The position numbers and the translations under genes were made by a program. The notes below the pieces were generated by a model. That model worked only from the letters and a program-made list of their open reading frames with translations. It ran no database searches and was not told where the DNA came from. Below are positions 41,290 through 50,320 of a stretch of 64,000 nt of DNA, piece by piece. The DNA lies in contig CBDBED010000008.1 in the NCBI GenBank assembly GCA_965204245.1, forward strand, positions 1-64,000. The letters are read 5' to 3'. How positions within the stretch are numbered: position 1 is the first letter of the stretch; each line of letters opens with the position of its first letter. This DNA comes from JAAXIE01 sp965204245 (GTDB lineage: Bacteria > Chloroflexota > Dehalococcoidia > Lucifugimonadales > JAAXIE01).

Positions 41290-41583
41290 ATGGCGATGCG
41301 AAGAGGAGGCGGCCGGCCTCCCGGTAGAGGCAGAGGGAGGCGCTTCCCGCCACGCCGCCGCGTGTGCGGCTTCTGCGTGGACAAGGTGAAGATTATCGAC
41401 TACAAGGACATAGGCCGCCTGCGCCGCTTCATCAGTGAGAGGTGCAAAATCGATCCCCGACGCAAGACGGGCGTCTGCGCTGGCCACCAGCGTGACTTGG
41501 CTGTTGCTATCAAGAGGGCGCGCCACCTTGCGTTGCTCCCCATGGCCCCCGACCATACCAGAGTTACCACGGCAATCTCGTGA
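41290..41583 (+). CDS. rpsR: 30S ribosomal protein S18 (zinc-binding form)
   Basis: 97 residues: basic Arg/Gly N-terminus (RRGGGRPPGRGRGRRFPPRRR), then CGFCVDKVKIIDYKDIGRLRRFISERCKIDPRRKTGVCAGHQRDL split over the core. Cysteines C-x2-C plus two more mark the zinc-binding (C+) paralog type rather than the cysteine-free one. It completes the rpsF-ssb-rpsR operon. The usual rplI does not follow here. Confidence 0.96.
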   Translation: MAMRRGGGRPPGRGRGRRFPPRRRVCGFCVDKVKIIDYKDIGRLRRFISERCKIDPRRKTGVCAGHQRDLAVAIKRARHLALLPMAPDHTRVTTAIS

Positions 41584-41677
41584 TCCCCACGGCTTCTCGA
41601 CGATAGACTTGGATTTACCCCCTGGCTGTATGTACCTGAACCCTGGGTCCGGGACACCCGGAAAGAGGGTGTTCTGA

Positions 41678-43117
41678 ATGCGGCCGCCCGAAGGACGCAA
41701 TCGGCCAGGAGTGGGCCGTGGAGGCGGGCGCACTCGTGGTTCGACAGCCCGGGCCGGAGACCGTCGCATTGAACGCTCTCGCGGTGCCCGTGAGATCCGT
41801 CGCCAGCGGCTTGCATGGGCCCTCATAGGGACCATCCTCGCCGTAGTAATCGGCATCCTTGCTTATGCCTATTACGCCAACTTCATAGCCCCGCCCAGGG
41901 CTCAAGCCGCCAAAGTCCGTGACACTACCTACACCCAAGGCGACCTCGTCAAAAGGCTGCGCCTGATTCGGGCCACCACCGGCTCAGTCGACTTGGGTCG
42001 CGCCCCTTGGGAGGTGCTGTTCGGCATGGTGGAGGCGGAACTAATCCGCCAAGGGGCCTCATTCGAGGGTGTGGTCGTCACCGATTCCGATGTGGACGAC
42101 GCACTGCGGCGGCGCTTCTACCCCCGGCCCACTGAGGGACAAGAGGTTGAGCCGGGACAGCTCGAGACCGAATACCAGGAGAACTACCAGAACTTCCTTA
42201 CCAACGCGCAAATCAAGGACGATGAATACCGCGTCCTAGTCTCCGATGAAGTCCATCGGGTCGCCCTCCGCGAGACTCTGGGGGACAAGCTGCCCAAACA
42301 CTCGGAGCACTTGAATATCAGTTGGATACAGGTGCCCCACGAAGTGCCGGACCCGGAGAATCCTCCTCCTACTCCCTGGGAGATACTGGAAAGGCTCAAG
42401 GTAGAAGATTTCGACGCCGTCGCGTCGGATGTTGGCGGAGGAAGCGGCCCCAGGGGCTGGGTGCCTAGGGGCGCCTATCCCGATATCGATATGGCAGTGT
42501 TCGGAGCCGACCCGCCATCACACTTGCTTGAAGGCGACTACAGCGTGGTCGAAGGAGATGAGGCCACTTACGTAGTCAGGTCGATGTCACCGGTTGAAGT
42601 CCGCGACGTGGATGAGCAGTGGGCGGAACAGGTGGGCGAAGAACAGGCGATGCACATGCAAATCAGCCTCATAGTGCTGCCCGAAAATTCGGCGGATGCC
42701 GACAGGTTGATTGAGAGATTGGCGACCGAAGATTTCGATGACGTGGCTGTCGACGGAGCAGAGGGAACCGGCAACAAGGGGTGGGTCCCCCTGGGTGCCT
42801 ATCCCGAACTGGATGACGTCATATTCGGTCCGCAACCGTTGAAGGTGGGTGGGGTCAGCGAACCCATCACTGGCGATAACGCTACGTTCATCGTGACTGT
42901 CCTCGACGGCCCTGAAGTAAGGGAAATCGAGGAGCAGTGGCTATCAGGCCTGAAGGAAGAAGCCCTGCAGAACTGGATAAACGAGCAGTGGGCCTTGGGC
43001 CGTCAGGAGGGTTGGGTTGAGGTCCATACCAACAGCGAACAATACCGCTGGGTCGTCGACCAGTACAACAAGAGCGTACAGGAAGAGTTGGAGGAGCAGC
43101 GGGCCGAGGGCAACTAG
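41678..43117 (+). CDS. Membrane-anchored PPIase-like protein (parvulin/SurA/PrsA type), two domains
   Basis: 479 residues. A very basic Arg/Gly N-terminus and one TM (about 45-68, LAWALIGTILAVVIGILAYAYY) orient the rest outside. A SurA_N-like helical part follows, then two parvulin-like units: LNISWIQVPH...VASDVGGGSGPRGWVPRGAYP and MQISLIVLPE...VAVDGAEGTGNKGWVPLGAYP, each followed by VRSMSPVEVRDV or VTVLDGPEVREI. The two units are a tandem duplication. They may fold secreted proteins; the isomerase residues are degenerate, so catalysis is uncertain. Confidence 0.8.
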   Translation: MRPPEGRNRPGVGRGGGRTRGSTARAGDRRIERSRGAREIRRQRLAWALIGTILAVVIGILAYAYYANFIAPPRAQAAKVRDTTYTQGDLVKRLRLIRATTGSVDLGRAPWEVLFGMVEAELIRQGASFEGVVVTDSDVDDALRRRFYPRPTEGQEVEPGQLETEYQENYQNFLTNAQIKDDEYRVLVSDEVHRVALRETLGDKLPKHSEHLNISWIQVPHEVPDPENPPPTPWEILERLKVEDFDAVASDVGGGSGPRGWVPRGAYPDIDMAVFGADPPSHLLEGDYSVVEGDEATYVVRSMSPVEVRDVDEQWAEQVGEEQAMHMQISLIVLPENSADADRLIERLATEDFDDVAVDGAEGTGNKGWVPLGAYPELDDVIFGPQPLKVGGVSEPITGDNATFIVTVLDGPEVREIEEQWLSGLKEEALQNWINEQWALGRQEGWVEVHTNSEQYRWVVDQYNKSVQEELEEQRAEGN

Positions 43118-43165
43118 ACCCGCTGCGCATTGGCCTGAAACAGGGGCCTGAGGAGAACCACGTCG

Positions 43166-44470
43166 GTGACGGACTCACTGGAGAGGATTGGCGTAGGCCT
43201 TCTTGGTATGGGTGTGGTCGGCGGCGGCGTGGCCAACGTCCTCCTGAATGATGCCCAAGCCATGCAGCGCAGGGTCGGCTGTCCAGTGGACCTCCGCCGT
43301 ATCCTGGTGCGTGATGCATCCCGCCCTCGCTCAGTGGATCTCCCCCCGGGGAGCCTCACCACCGAAGCCCAAGACGTCTTGAACGACGCGGATGTTGCCA
43401 TTGTCGTCGAGCTTCTCGGAGGCGAAGAACCGGCCCACAGCTACATCTGTCAAGCATTGCAATCGGGCCGGCATGTCGTCACCGCCAACAAAGAAGTCAT
43501 GGCCAAGTATGGCCCCGAGTTGATGGCCGAAGCCAAGCGCAGTTCCGTCTCCCTGAGGTTCGAGGCCAGCGTCGCAGGCGGTATACCCATAATCGCGCCC
43601 TTGACCCGGGACCTCTTGGCCAACGACATCACATCCATACACGCCATCATCAACGGCACCACCAACTACATACTCACACGCATGGCCCAAGACCGGGCCG
43701 ACTTCTCCGAGGTCTTGAAAGAAGCCCAAGCCCGGGGTTATGCCGAGGCCGACCCCACCAACGATGTGGAGGGGATGGACGCCGCTTATAAGCTGGCCAT
43801 ACTAGCATCCCTGGCTTTCCACACACCCGTGGACATCCAGAAGGTCTACTGTGAGGGTATCACCCGGCTTCAGGCCCAAGACTTCCTCTATGCCCAGGAA
43901 CTGGGATACGCCATCAAGCTGCTGGCTGTGGCCGCCCGGGAGGGGGACTCGGTGCAGGCACGGGTGCATCCCTGCTTTGTCCGGCATGACAACATACTGG
44001 CCAACGTGGATGGAGCCTTCAATGCCGTCGAGGTCCAAGGCGACCTCATCGACCGCGTGGTGTTCCACGGCCCCGGGGCTGGCCGCGAACCCACCACCAG
44101 TGCCGTCATCGCAGACCTCATTGACGTGGCCCGAAGTGCTTTCTCAGGCGTTGCAATCAGCGAGCCACCGGGAATTGACCGTCCTCTGACCGTGGCCGAC
44201 GTGTCGTCCCTGATTGACCGCTACTACTTCCGCTTGGTCATCGCAGACCGTCCGGGAGTCCTAGCCCAGATTGCCCGTGTGCTGGGTGAGATGGACATAA
44301 GCATCGCCTCTGTGATACAGAAAGATGCGGATCCAAGCACAGGCACTGCTGAAATCGTCATAACCACCCACCCTGCCCGAGAGTCGGCGGTGCAACAGTC
44401 GTTGACCCTGCTTGAAGGGCTGGAAGTGGTGAGCAGCTTGGGGAATATGATTAGGATCGAGGAGTGGTAG
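43166..44470 (+). CDS. hom: Homoserine dehydrogenase
   Basis: 434 residues from a GTG with GAGGAGA upstream. NAD-binding IGVGLLGMGVVGGGVANVL, VTANKEVMAKYG (catalytic Lys), FEASVAGGIPIIAPL, INGTTNYILTRM, AEADPTNDVEGMDAAYKL. The C-terminal ACT domain (FRLVIADRPGVLAQIARVLGEMDIS) would bind threonine or another amino acid for feedback. The enzyme reduces aspartate semialdehyde to homoserine; thrC follows. Confidence 0.97.
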   Translation: MTDSLERIGVGLLGMGVVGGGVANVLLNDAQAMQRRVGCPVDLRRILVRDASRPRSVDLPPGSLTTEAQDVLNDADVAIVVELLGGEEPAHSYICQALQSGRHVVTANKEVMAKYGPELMAEAKRSSVSLRFEASVAGGIPIIAPLTRDLLANDITSIHAIINGTTNYILTRMAQDRADFSEVLKEAQARGYAEADPTNDVEGMDAAYKLAILASLAFHTPVDIQKVYCEGITRLQAQDFLYAQELGYAIKLLAVAAREGDSVQARVHPCFVRHDNILANVDGAFNAVEVQGDLIDRVVFHGPGAGREPTTSAVIADLIDVARSAFSGVAISEPPGIDRPLTVADVSSLIDRYYFRLVIADRPGVLAQIARVLGEMDISIASVIQKDADPSTGTAEIVITTHPARESAVQQSLTLLEGLEVVSSLGNMIRIEEW

Positions 44471-44485
44471 TCAGGGACTGTCAAC

Positions 44486-45547
44486 ATGAGTGAAGGCGTG
44501 ATGTACCAGTACGGGGCATATCTGCCCCTCACAGATTCAACTCCTAGAATCACCATGGGAGAGGGTGACACGCCATTGGTCAGGTCGAACCGTTTGGGCA
44601 AGTCCCTAGGCTGCGACCAGCTCTATTTCAAGCTTGAGGGGTGCAATCCCACAGGCTCCTTCAAAGACCGGGGCATGGTGGTGGCAGTCGCGAAGGCGAT
44701 GGAGGAGGGCGCGAAGGCCATCATCTGCGCCTCCACCGGCAACACCAGTGCCTCCGCCGCCGCTTACGGCGCACGCTATAACCTCTCTACGGTGGTCCTG
44801 ATTCCGCGAGGTGAGGTCGCCTCGGGCAAACTGGCTCAAGCCGTGGCCTACGGGGCCAAGGTGATGATGGTGGATGCCGGCTTTGATGATGCGTTGCTCT
44901 TGGTGCGCCAGTTCACCGAGCGCTCCCCGGTGGTGTTGGTGAATTCTGTGAATCCCTACCGCTTGGAGGGCCAGAAAACGGCAGCTTTCGAGATTGTGGA
45001 CCAGCTTGGCGATGCCCCCGACTATCTGTTTATTCCTGTGGGTAATGCCGGGAACATCACTGCTTACTGGAAGGGGTTTATCCAGTATCACGATACCGGT
45101 AAGGCCAACAGTACGCCCCGTATGATGGGCTTCCAAGCCGAAGGGGCCGCGCCTATCGTAAGAGGGGCCCCGGTGGAGAACCCCACCACCATTGCCTCTG
45201 CCATACGCATCGGGAACCCAGCGAGTTGGGAGGCGGCTGAGACGGCAAGGGACCAGTCGCGCGGGCTCATCGATTCGGTCACCGATGACGAAATCATGGA
45301 AGCCTACCAGTTGCTGGCCACTCAAGAGGGAGTATTTTGCGAGCCCGCCTCGGCGGCATCCTATGCTGGCCTGCTAAAGATGCACCGCCAAGGCTTGGAC
45401 CTGACGGGGCAGTGCGTGGTGTGCGTGATAACCGGCTCAGGGCTGAAGGACCGAGAGACCGCCACCGACTACTTCAAGTCACAACCCATCGAAATTTCCG
45501 CCGACCTGAAAGAGTTGGAAGCGGCGGTGATGACCCTGACTTCCTGA
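44486..45547 (+). CDS. thrC: Threonine synthase
   Basis: 353 residues, 15 bases after hom. EGDTPLVRSNRLGKSLG, LEGCNPTGSFKDRGM with the PLP lysine, CASTGNTSASAAAYGARY, and GNAGNITAYWKGF for phosphate binding. It makes threonine from phosphohomoserine. No thrB lies next to it, so the homoserine kinase must be elsewhere. The hom-thrC pair forms a short operon. Confidence 0.97.
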   Translation: MSEGVMYQYGAYLPLTDSTPRITMGEGDTPLVRSNRLGKSLGCDQLYFKLEGCNPTGSFKDRGMVVAVAKAMEEGAKAIICASTGNTSASAAAYGARYNLSTVVLIPRGEVASGKLAQAVAYGAKVMMVDAGFDDALLLVRQFTERSPVVLVNSVNPYRLEGQKTAAFEIVDQLGDAPDYLFIPVGNAGNITAYWKGFIQYHDTGKANSTPRMMGFQAEGAAPIVRGAPVENPTTIASAIRIGNPASWEAAETARDQSRGLIDSVTDDEIMEAYQLLATQEGVFCEPASAASYAGLLKMHRQGLDLTGQCVVCVITGSGLKDRETATDYFKSQPIEISADLKELEAAVMTLTS

Positions 45548-45605
45548 TGGGCCCAAAACCCTATTGTGAGGGAAGGCGCTTTGGCGGGGCCTTTGTTCCG
45601 TGGGC

Positions 45606-45632
45606 GGCCCGCAGATATGCCCGGAGCGGGCC
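45606..45632 (+). other. Hairpin upstream of folE
   Basis: GGCCCGC pairs with GCGGGCC around a 13-base loop, between thrC and folE. No T run follows. A terminator or leader structure; neither is certain. Confidence 0.3.
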
Positions 45633-45694
45633 AAAGGGAACCTCCTGCATGATTAGGGAAACGGCACGCGGGGAAGCAGACTGATGAAGAGAGG

Positions 45695-46312
45695 ATGCGC
45701 ATGAGCCGGCAACAGGAAGTCGAACAGGCCGTGCGCACCATTCTGACCGCCATCGGTGAAGACCCCGAGCGTGAAGGGCTGCGGGCTACCCCCCACAGGG
45801 TGGCCCGCATGATGGACGAACTCTTCTCCGGCGTTGGCTTGGATGCTGCCGATGCCATCGACACTATCTTCGACCTACCCGATGGGGACGAATCTGGAAG
45901 CGACTTGGAATCTGCTGCCGATGGCGAAATGGTGGTGTTCAGGGAGCTCTCCTTTTTCTCCATGTGCGAGCACCACCTATTGCCCTTCTTCGGAAAGGCC
46001 TATGTGGGTTACGTGCCCAACGGCAGGATTGCCGGGGCCAGTAAATTGGTCCGGGCACTGGAAGTCGTGTCACGGCGCCCCCAAGTACAGGAACGCATGA
46101 CCCGCGAACTGGCGGACGCAGTGTATCGCTCGCTGCAACCCGACGGGGTGGCTGTAGTGATGGAGGCGGAGCATCTGTGCATGTCTATGCGTGGGGTGAG
46201 AAAACCGGGCAGCACCGTGGTCACCACGGCTGCCCGGGGGCCCTTCGCCCGTGGTGTAATCAGCAGCCACGACTTTCTAGTGCAATTACAGGGCCAACTC
46301 CAGAGGAGGTAG
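45695..46312 (+). CDS. folE: GTP cyclohydrolase I
   Basis: 205 residues. EGLRATPHRVARMMDELFSG, SFFSMCEHHLLPFFGKAYVGYVP with zinc Cys and His, and VVMEAEHLCMSMRGVRKPGS with the third ligand. The enzyme opens GTP to dihydroneopterin triphosphate for tetrahydrofolate or other pterins. The start at 45695 or the ATG two codons later are both possible, with GAAGAGAGG upstream. The 147-base spacer before it holds a hairpin but no recognised riboswitch. Confidence 0.96.
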   Translation: MRMSRQQEVEQAVRTILTAIGEDPEREGLRATPHRVARMMDELFSGVGLDAADAIDTIFDLPDGDESGSDLESAADGEMVVFRELSFFSMCEHHLLPFFGKAYVGYVPNGRIAGASKLVRALEVVSRRPQVQERMTRELADAVYRSLQPDGVAVVMEAEHLCMSMRGVRKPGSTVVTTAARGPFARGVISSHDFLVQLQGQLQRR

Positions 46313-46320
46313 CGTATAAC

Positions 46321-47301
46321 GTGACGTCGTTTCACTGCGCCTCGTCCATCGATGAGATCGAGCAAGAGTGGCAGGCCCTCCTGCCCCAAGGCAGCTTGGA
46401 CACGATATTCGTAATGCCCCAGTGGCAACAGGTTTGGTGGAGCGAGTTCGGGGAGGATGCGGAGCCCATGTTGCTCTCCTTGCCCGGCAGCGAAGGCCTG
46501 GATGCCCTCGCCCCCTTGATGCGACGCGAAGGCAAAATCACCTTGATGGGCGATGAAGACCTGTACGACTACAACGACCTCCTCGTGACGCTGGGAGCTG
46601 AGGATAGCTTCTACCCCATGCTGCTGGACCATCTCCAAGAAGAGCAATGGGACTCTCTGGAACTCTTTCCCCTGCAGGCCAACTCTCCCACCCTCCAACT
46701 GCTGCCGGATCTCGCAATATCTCGGGGCTTTGACGTGGAGATACGTGAGGAGGATGTGTGCCCCGGAGTCGAGCTTCCCGCTGACTGGGACGAGTTCCTG
46801 GGCGGGCTATCCAAGAAGGACCGCCACGAACTCCGTCGCAAGCTCCGTCGCTTGGAAGGGGTCGGAGACTATCGCTGGTACTGCTGCGAGAGTGCTGAGG
46901 AAGTGGAGCAAAACCTAGATCACTTCCTGGAACTGGTGCGCCTCAGTCGTGAAGACAAGGACCGGTTCATGACGCCCAAGCGCGAGTCTTTCTTCCGCAG
47001 TGCCATCGGTGCGATGGCCCACATGGGCACCGTGCGACTCTTCTTCATGGAACTGGAAGGCCGGCACGTGGCGGCAGCCCTCTGCTTCGACTATGGCGGG
47101 TCGCGAATGCTCTATAATAGTGGCTTCAATCCCGAGTACAGCTATTACAGTGTCGGCCTCCTCCTCAAGGCCCTGTGCATCAGGGACGCTGTCGAGGCGG
47201 GGCTGCCTTTCTTCGACTTCCTCCGTGGAGACGAACCCTACAAGTACGATCTAGGTGGCAAGGACTACCCGTTGTATCGCATGGTGGTGAAGAGAAGTTG
47301 A
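46321..47301 (+). CDS. GNAT-fold (BioF2/FemAB-like) acyltransferase
   Basis: Start GTG 46321, with GAGGAGG overlapping the folE stop. 326 residues. LSKKDRHELRRKLRRLEG and FRSAIGAMAHMGTVRLFFMELEGRHVAAALCFDYG are the typical Acetyltransf_6 core, then FNPEYSYYSVGLLLKALCIRDAVEAGLPFFDFLRGDEPYKYDLG split near the end. Such proteins transfer acyl or aminoacyl groups to sugars or peptidoglycan parts. It overlaps the glycosyltransferase start, which suggests a joint role in glycan modification. Confidence 0.8.
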   Translation: MTSFHCASSIDEIEQEWQALLPQGSLDTIFVMPQWQQVWWSEFGEDAEPMLLSLPGSEGLDALAPLMRREGKITLMGDEDLYDYNDLLVTLGAEDSFYPMLLDHLQEEQWDSLELFPLQANSPTLQLLPDLAISRGFDVEIREEDVCPGVELPADWDEFLGGLSKKDRHELRRKLRRLEGVGDYRWYCCESAEEVEQNLDHFLELVRLSREDKDRFMTPKRESFFRSAIGAMAHMGTVRLFFMELEGRHVAAALCFDYGGSRMLYNSGFNPEYSYYSVGLLLKALCIRDAVEAGLPFFDFLRGDEPYKYDLGGKDYPLYRMVVKRS

Positions 47302-48515
47302 GCGTCCAGAGAGTGGCCTTGGTCTGCTTCCATACTTGCCCCAACACCCTCGTTGGCAAGGGCAAGGCCGGAGGGATGAATGTATACGTCCGGCAGTTGG
47401 CCCATCACCTTAGTGCCATGGGCATTCAGGTGGACATCTTCACTAGGTGCCATGCTGGCCAGGAAGCCGACACCGTTGAGGCCGACGACAACGTCCGCAT
47501 CGTCCACCTGTATGGGGGCCCGGACAACGCCTCCATGGACGACTTGGTCTCCTACCTGCCCCAGTTCGCCGATGCCATGCTCGCCTACAGGGATTCCGAA
47601 GGAGTCGACTACGAGGTTGTCCACTCCCACTACTGGCTCTCGGGCTGGGTCGGGCGCAAAGTCGCCAGCCAGTGGGCCATCGGCCACGCCGTCACCTTTC
47701 ACACCCTAGCCGAGATAAAAAAACAGGCGCGTTCCGGCGAACGCGAGCACAGACTGCGGGCCAAAGTCGAGGGCGACCTCATGGCTTCCGCGCAACTGAT
47801 AATGGCCCTCAGCGGCCAGGAAAAGCAGTCGATGGCTCGCCTCTACAACGCACCCGAAGACCGCATCAGCATCGTCCCCTGCGGCGTCGACCTCTCCCTC
47901 TTCCGCCCGTTGGACATGGGCGAAGCAAGGCGCAAACTGGGGCTTAACGGCGAAAGACTGATTCTGTACGTTGGCAGGATCGAACCCCTGAAGGGCTTGG
48001 ACCTGCTCTGTCACGCCGCCGCCATGCTCGAACCCGACGAGCCCTTCAAGGTGCTCATTATTGGCGGCGACCCGGACTCGGAAGAAGGGGTGAGTGAGGT
48101 GCGCAGCCTCGGTCAGGGGCTCGGCATAGCCGATTCCCTGCAGTTTATGGGTCGCATTGATCAGGACGCTCTTCCCTTCTATTACAGCGCGGCCGACGTA
48201 TGCGTTGTCCCCTCTTATTACGAGAGCTTTAGCTTGGTGGCCCTCGAGGCCATGGCCTGCGGTACCCCGGTGGTGGGGTTCCGCGTCGGCGGCTTGCCCA
48301 CGGTGGTGCAACACGGCCAGACCGGCTACCTGCACTCTTGGCGCTGCCCCGAGCCCTTCGCCGACAGCCTTGAAGTATTGCTCGCCAGCAACGGCTTGAA
48401 AAAGAGCATGGGCGACGCCGGCAGAAAGCGGGCAGAGAGCATGGGTTGGGACCGTGTGGCAGCGGACGTTCTGGGCCTGTACGAGGCCACCATGTCGCCC
48501 TGTGGCACTCCCTAG
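47298..48515 (+). CDS. GT4-family glycosyltransferase (MshA-like)
   Basis: Start TTG 47298 overlaps the GNAT stop (AGTTGAG). 405 residues. The donor-side KGKAGGMNVYVRQLAHHL and HSHYWLSGWVG are typical of MshA and sucrose-phosphate-synthase-like GT4 enzymes; IVPCGVDLSLFRPL, YVGRIEPLKGLDLLCHA and YESFSLVALEAMACGTPVVG (the E-x7-E motif) complete it. MshA joins GlcNAc to inositol phosphate; close relatives use other acceptors. An LmbE deacetylase follows one gene later, as an MshB analogue would. Confidence 0.85.
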   Translation: MSVQRVALVCFHTCPNTLVGKGKAGGMNVYVRQLAHHLSAMGIQVDIFTRCHAGQEADTVEADDNVRIVHLYGGPDNASMDDLVSYLPQFADAMLAYRDSEGVDYEVVHSHYWLSGWVGRKVASQWAIGHAVTFHTLAEIKKQARSGEREHRLRAKVEGDLMASAQLIMALSGQEKQSMARLYNAPEDRISIVPCGVDLSLFRPLDMGEARRKLGLNGERLILYVGRIEPLKGLDLLCHAAAMLEPDEPFKVLIIGGDPDSEEGVSEVRSLGQGLGIADSLQFMGRIDQDALPFYYSAADVCVVPSYYESFSLVALEAMACGTPVVGFRVGGLPTVVQHGQTGYLHSWRCPEPFADSLEVLLASNGLKKSMGDAGRKRAESMGWDRVAADVLGLYEATMSPCGTP

Positions 48516-48527
48516 AGGCTACGCCAA

Positions 48528-49256
48528 GTGAGAGCGATTTTCAGGTGGATCCGCGCCTTCGGCGCCCACATCCGGCGCACCATTTCCGCTGGCCTGATAG
48601 TCACCATACCCCTCGCCGTTACTGCCGTTATAGTGAATGTAGTGGTCGACTGGTTCGACCCCCTGCTAAAGCCCGCTTTCGGTTTTTTCATCGGCCCCGA
48701 CCACTATCGTGAAGGAATGGGTATAGGCGCTCTGGTTGTGCTCATATACCTAGCGGGCCTGCTGACCACTCATGTTCTGGGACGCCGTTTCATAGACTAC
48801 GGGCACCGCATAGTGGGCGCGGTCCCCGTGGTGCGCAGCATCTACAACACCCTTCTCCAAGCCACCGAGATTCTCTCCATTGATAAATCAACCGAGAAAT
48901 ACAGCGGAGTGGTGCTCGTGGACTTTCCTCGCACGGGAAGCAAGGCCATCGGCTTGGTCACCTCCCGGGTGACCGACGTCGAAGGCAAGCCATCCGTGGC
49001 CGTGTTCGTGCCTACCACTCCCGTGCCCACCTCTGGCTTCCTCCTGATTATGCCCGAGGAGAGCACCATACCCGTCGACGTCACCGTGGACGAAGCAATG
49101 AAGCTCATCGTGTCGGGGGGAATTCTGACGCCTGAGGCAGTCTTGCATCCCCGCCCGGATAATGGCTTCGCCGATCAGTCCGTCCAGAGCGATGGCGCAC
49201 AGAACGGCCCTACCCAGCCCGAGGAGGCGCTTCAGAGGACCGCTTCGAATCAGTGA
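48528..49256 (+). CDS. DUF502 membrane protein
   Basis: 242 residues from a GTG, 12 bases after the glycosyltransferase. Two TM segments (about 18-40 and 66-83: ISAGLIVTIPLAVTAVIVN and GALVVLIYLAGLLTTHVLG) precede the DUF502 core VPVVRSIYNTLLQATEIL, VVLVDFPRTGSKAIGLVTS and VFVPTTPVPTSGFLLIMPEES. The family is found in many bacteria and plants without a firm function. A hydrophilic Gln/Asp-rich C-terminal tail is specific to this copy. Confidence 0.9.
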   Translation: MRAIFRWIRAFGAHIRRTISAGLIVTIPLAVTAVIVNVVVDWFDPLLKPAFGFFIGPDHYREGMGIGALVVLIYLAGLLTTHVLGRRFIDYGHRIVGAVPVVRSIYNTLLQATEILSIDKSTEKYSGVVLVDFPRTGSKAIGLVTSRVTDVEGKPSVAVFVPTTPVPTSGFLLIMPEESTIPVDVTVDEAMKLIVSGGILTPEAVLHPRPDNGFADQSVQSDGAQNGPTQPEEALQRTASNQ

Positions 49257-49516
49257 AGCTCGCGGTCCTTCCTGAACCCCACGCTGTTGTATAGACCGAT
49301 CGCAGGAGCATTACAGGAGTCTGCATCGGCCCAAATGCAATGCATCAAACGGAGGCGGTGCCGGTAAGCGCGGGGGGTAGGGGGGCAAGCTAGCAGCCTC
49401 CGCAGCTAGTGCCAGCCTTGACAGCTAGCGGAAAATTGTAGCAGCATGAAATGTTGCCGACAGCCCTCCCCAACAGCCTAAGGCTCCAACATCCCATCTA
49501 GGTAGAGTGCGCTACT

Positions 49517-50239
49517 ATGCCGGATACCCTTGAGACCATCGAACAGCCCGAACGCGCGTTGGTCGTCACGCCCCATCCCGATGACGCCGAGATCGGATGC
49601 GCCGGCACCATCACCAAGTGGGTAAAGGAGGGCGTGGAGGTCTATTACGTCCTCTGCACCGACGGCGGTAAGGGCAACAACGACCCCGAAGCCTCCCCCC
49701 AAGCCACCGCCGTCATCCGCGAACAGGAACAGCGGGATGCTGCAGCCCTTCTAGGCGTGAAGGACGCGGTGATGCTGGGGTATCCCGATGGGGAACTGGA
49801 GGACTCCTACGAGTTCCGCAAGGACCTCGTCCGCGCTATCCGGCGATTCAAGCCCGACATCGTCCTCTGCCCGGACCCGTACCGCCGCAACTTCTACTGG
49901 CACCGCGACCACCGCATCACCGGGCAGGTAGCTATTGATGCATCCTTCCCCTATGCCCGCGACCGTCTGCACTTCCTCGAACTCTGGGAGTCGGAAGGCT
50001 TGGAGCCCTACAAGACGGGCATGTGTCTTCTTTGGGGCGCTGAAGACCCGAACGCCTTTGTCGACATCACGGGCACCGTCGACATGAAGATAGAAGCCCT
50101 GATGTGTCACCGCAGCCAAGTCGGCGAGCGTCCCAATCTCAACGTTGAACGGTTCATCCGGGACAACGCCCGGGCTGCTGGCGAGGCACCGGGCTATGAA
50201 TACGCGGAAGGCTTTCGCATGCTCCGCTTCCGCCGCTGA
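49517..50239 (+). CDS. LmbE / PIG-L family N-acetylglucosaminyl deacetylase
   Basis: 240 residues. ALVVTPHPDDAEIGCAGTITKW carries the zinc motif HPDD-E, CTDGGKGNNDP and WHRDHRITGQVAIDA the second His pair. These zinc enzymes deacetylate GlcNAc-linked lipids or thiol precursors (MshB, BshB) and conjugates. Preceded by a 260-base spacer without a clear promoter, so co-transcription with DUF502 is possible. Confidence 0.9.
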   Translation: MPDTLETIEQPERALVVTPHPDDAEIGCAGTITKWVKEGVEVYYVLCTDGGKGNNDPEASPQATAVIREQEQRDAAALLGVKDAVMLGYPDGELEDSYEFRKDLVRAIRRFKPDIVLCPDPYRRNFYWHRDHRITGQVAIDASFPYARDRLHFLELWESEGLEPYKTGMCLLWGAEDPNAFVDITGTVDMKIEALMCHRSQVGERPNLNVERFIRDNARAAGEAPGYEYAEGFRMLRFRR

Positions 50240-50320
50240 TAGGCGGGCCCTCGATGCAATGCCCTTGTTGTAATGCTGATGGCCCCGCTGGCTGTTCCCA
50301 CGGATGATTCTTCACATACC

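Noticed and set aside
45548..45694. Riboswitch or CTGATGA-type ribozyme before folE
   Set aside because: A CTGATGA core string is present near 45681 but the needed GAAA and flanking stems are missing; no known pterin or tetrahydrofolate riboswitch pattern fits.
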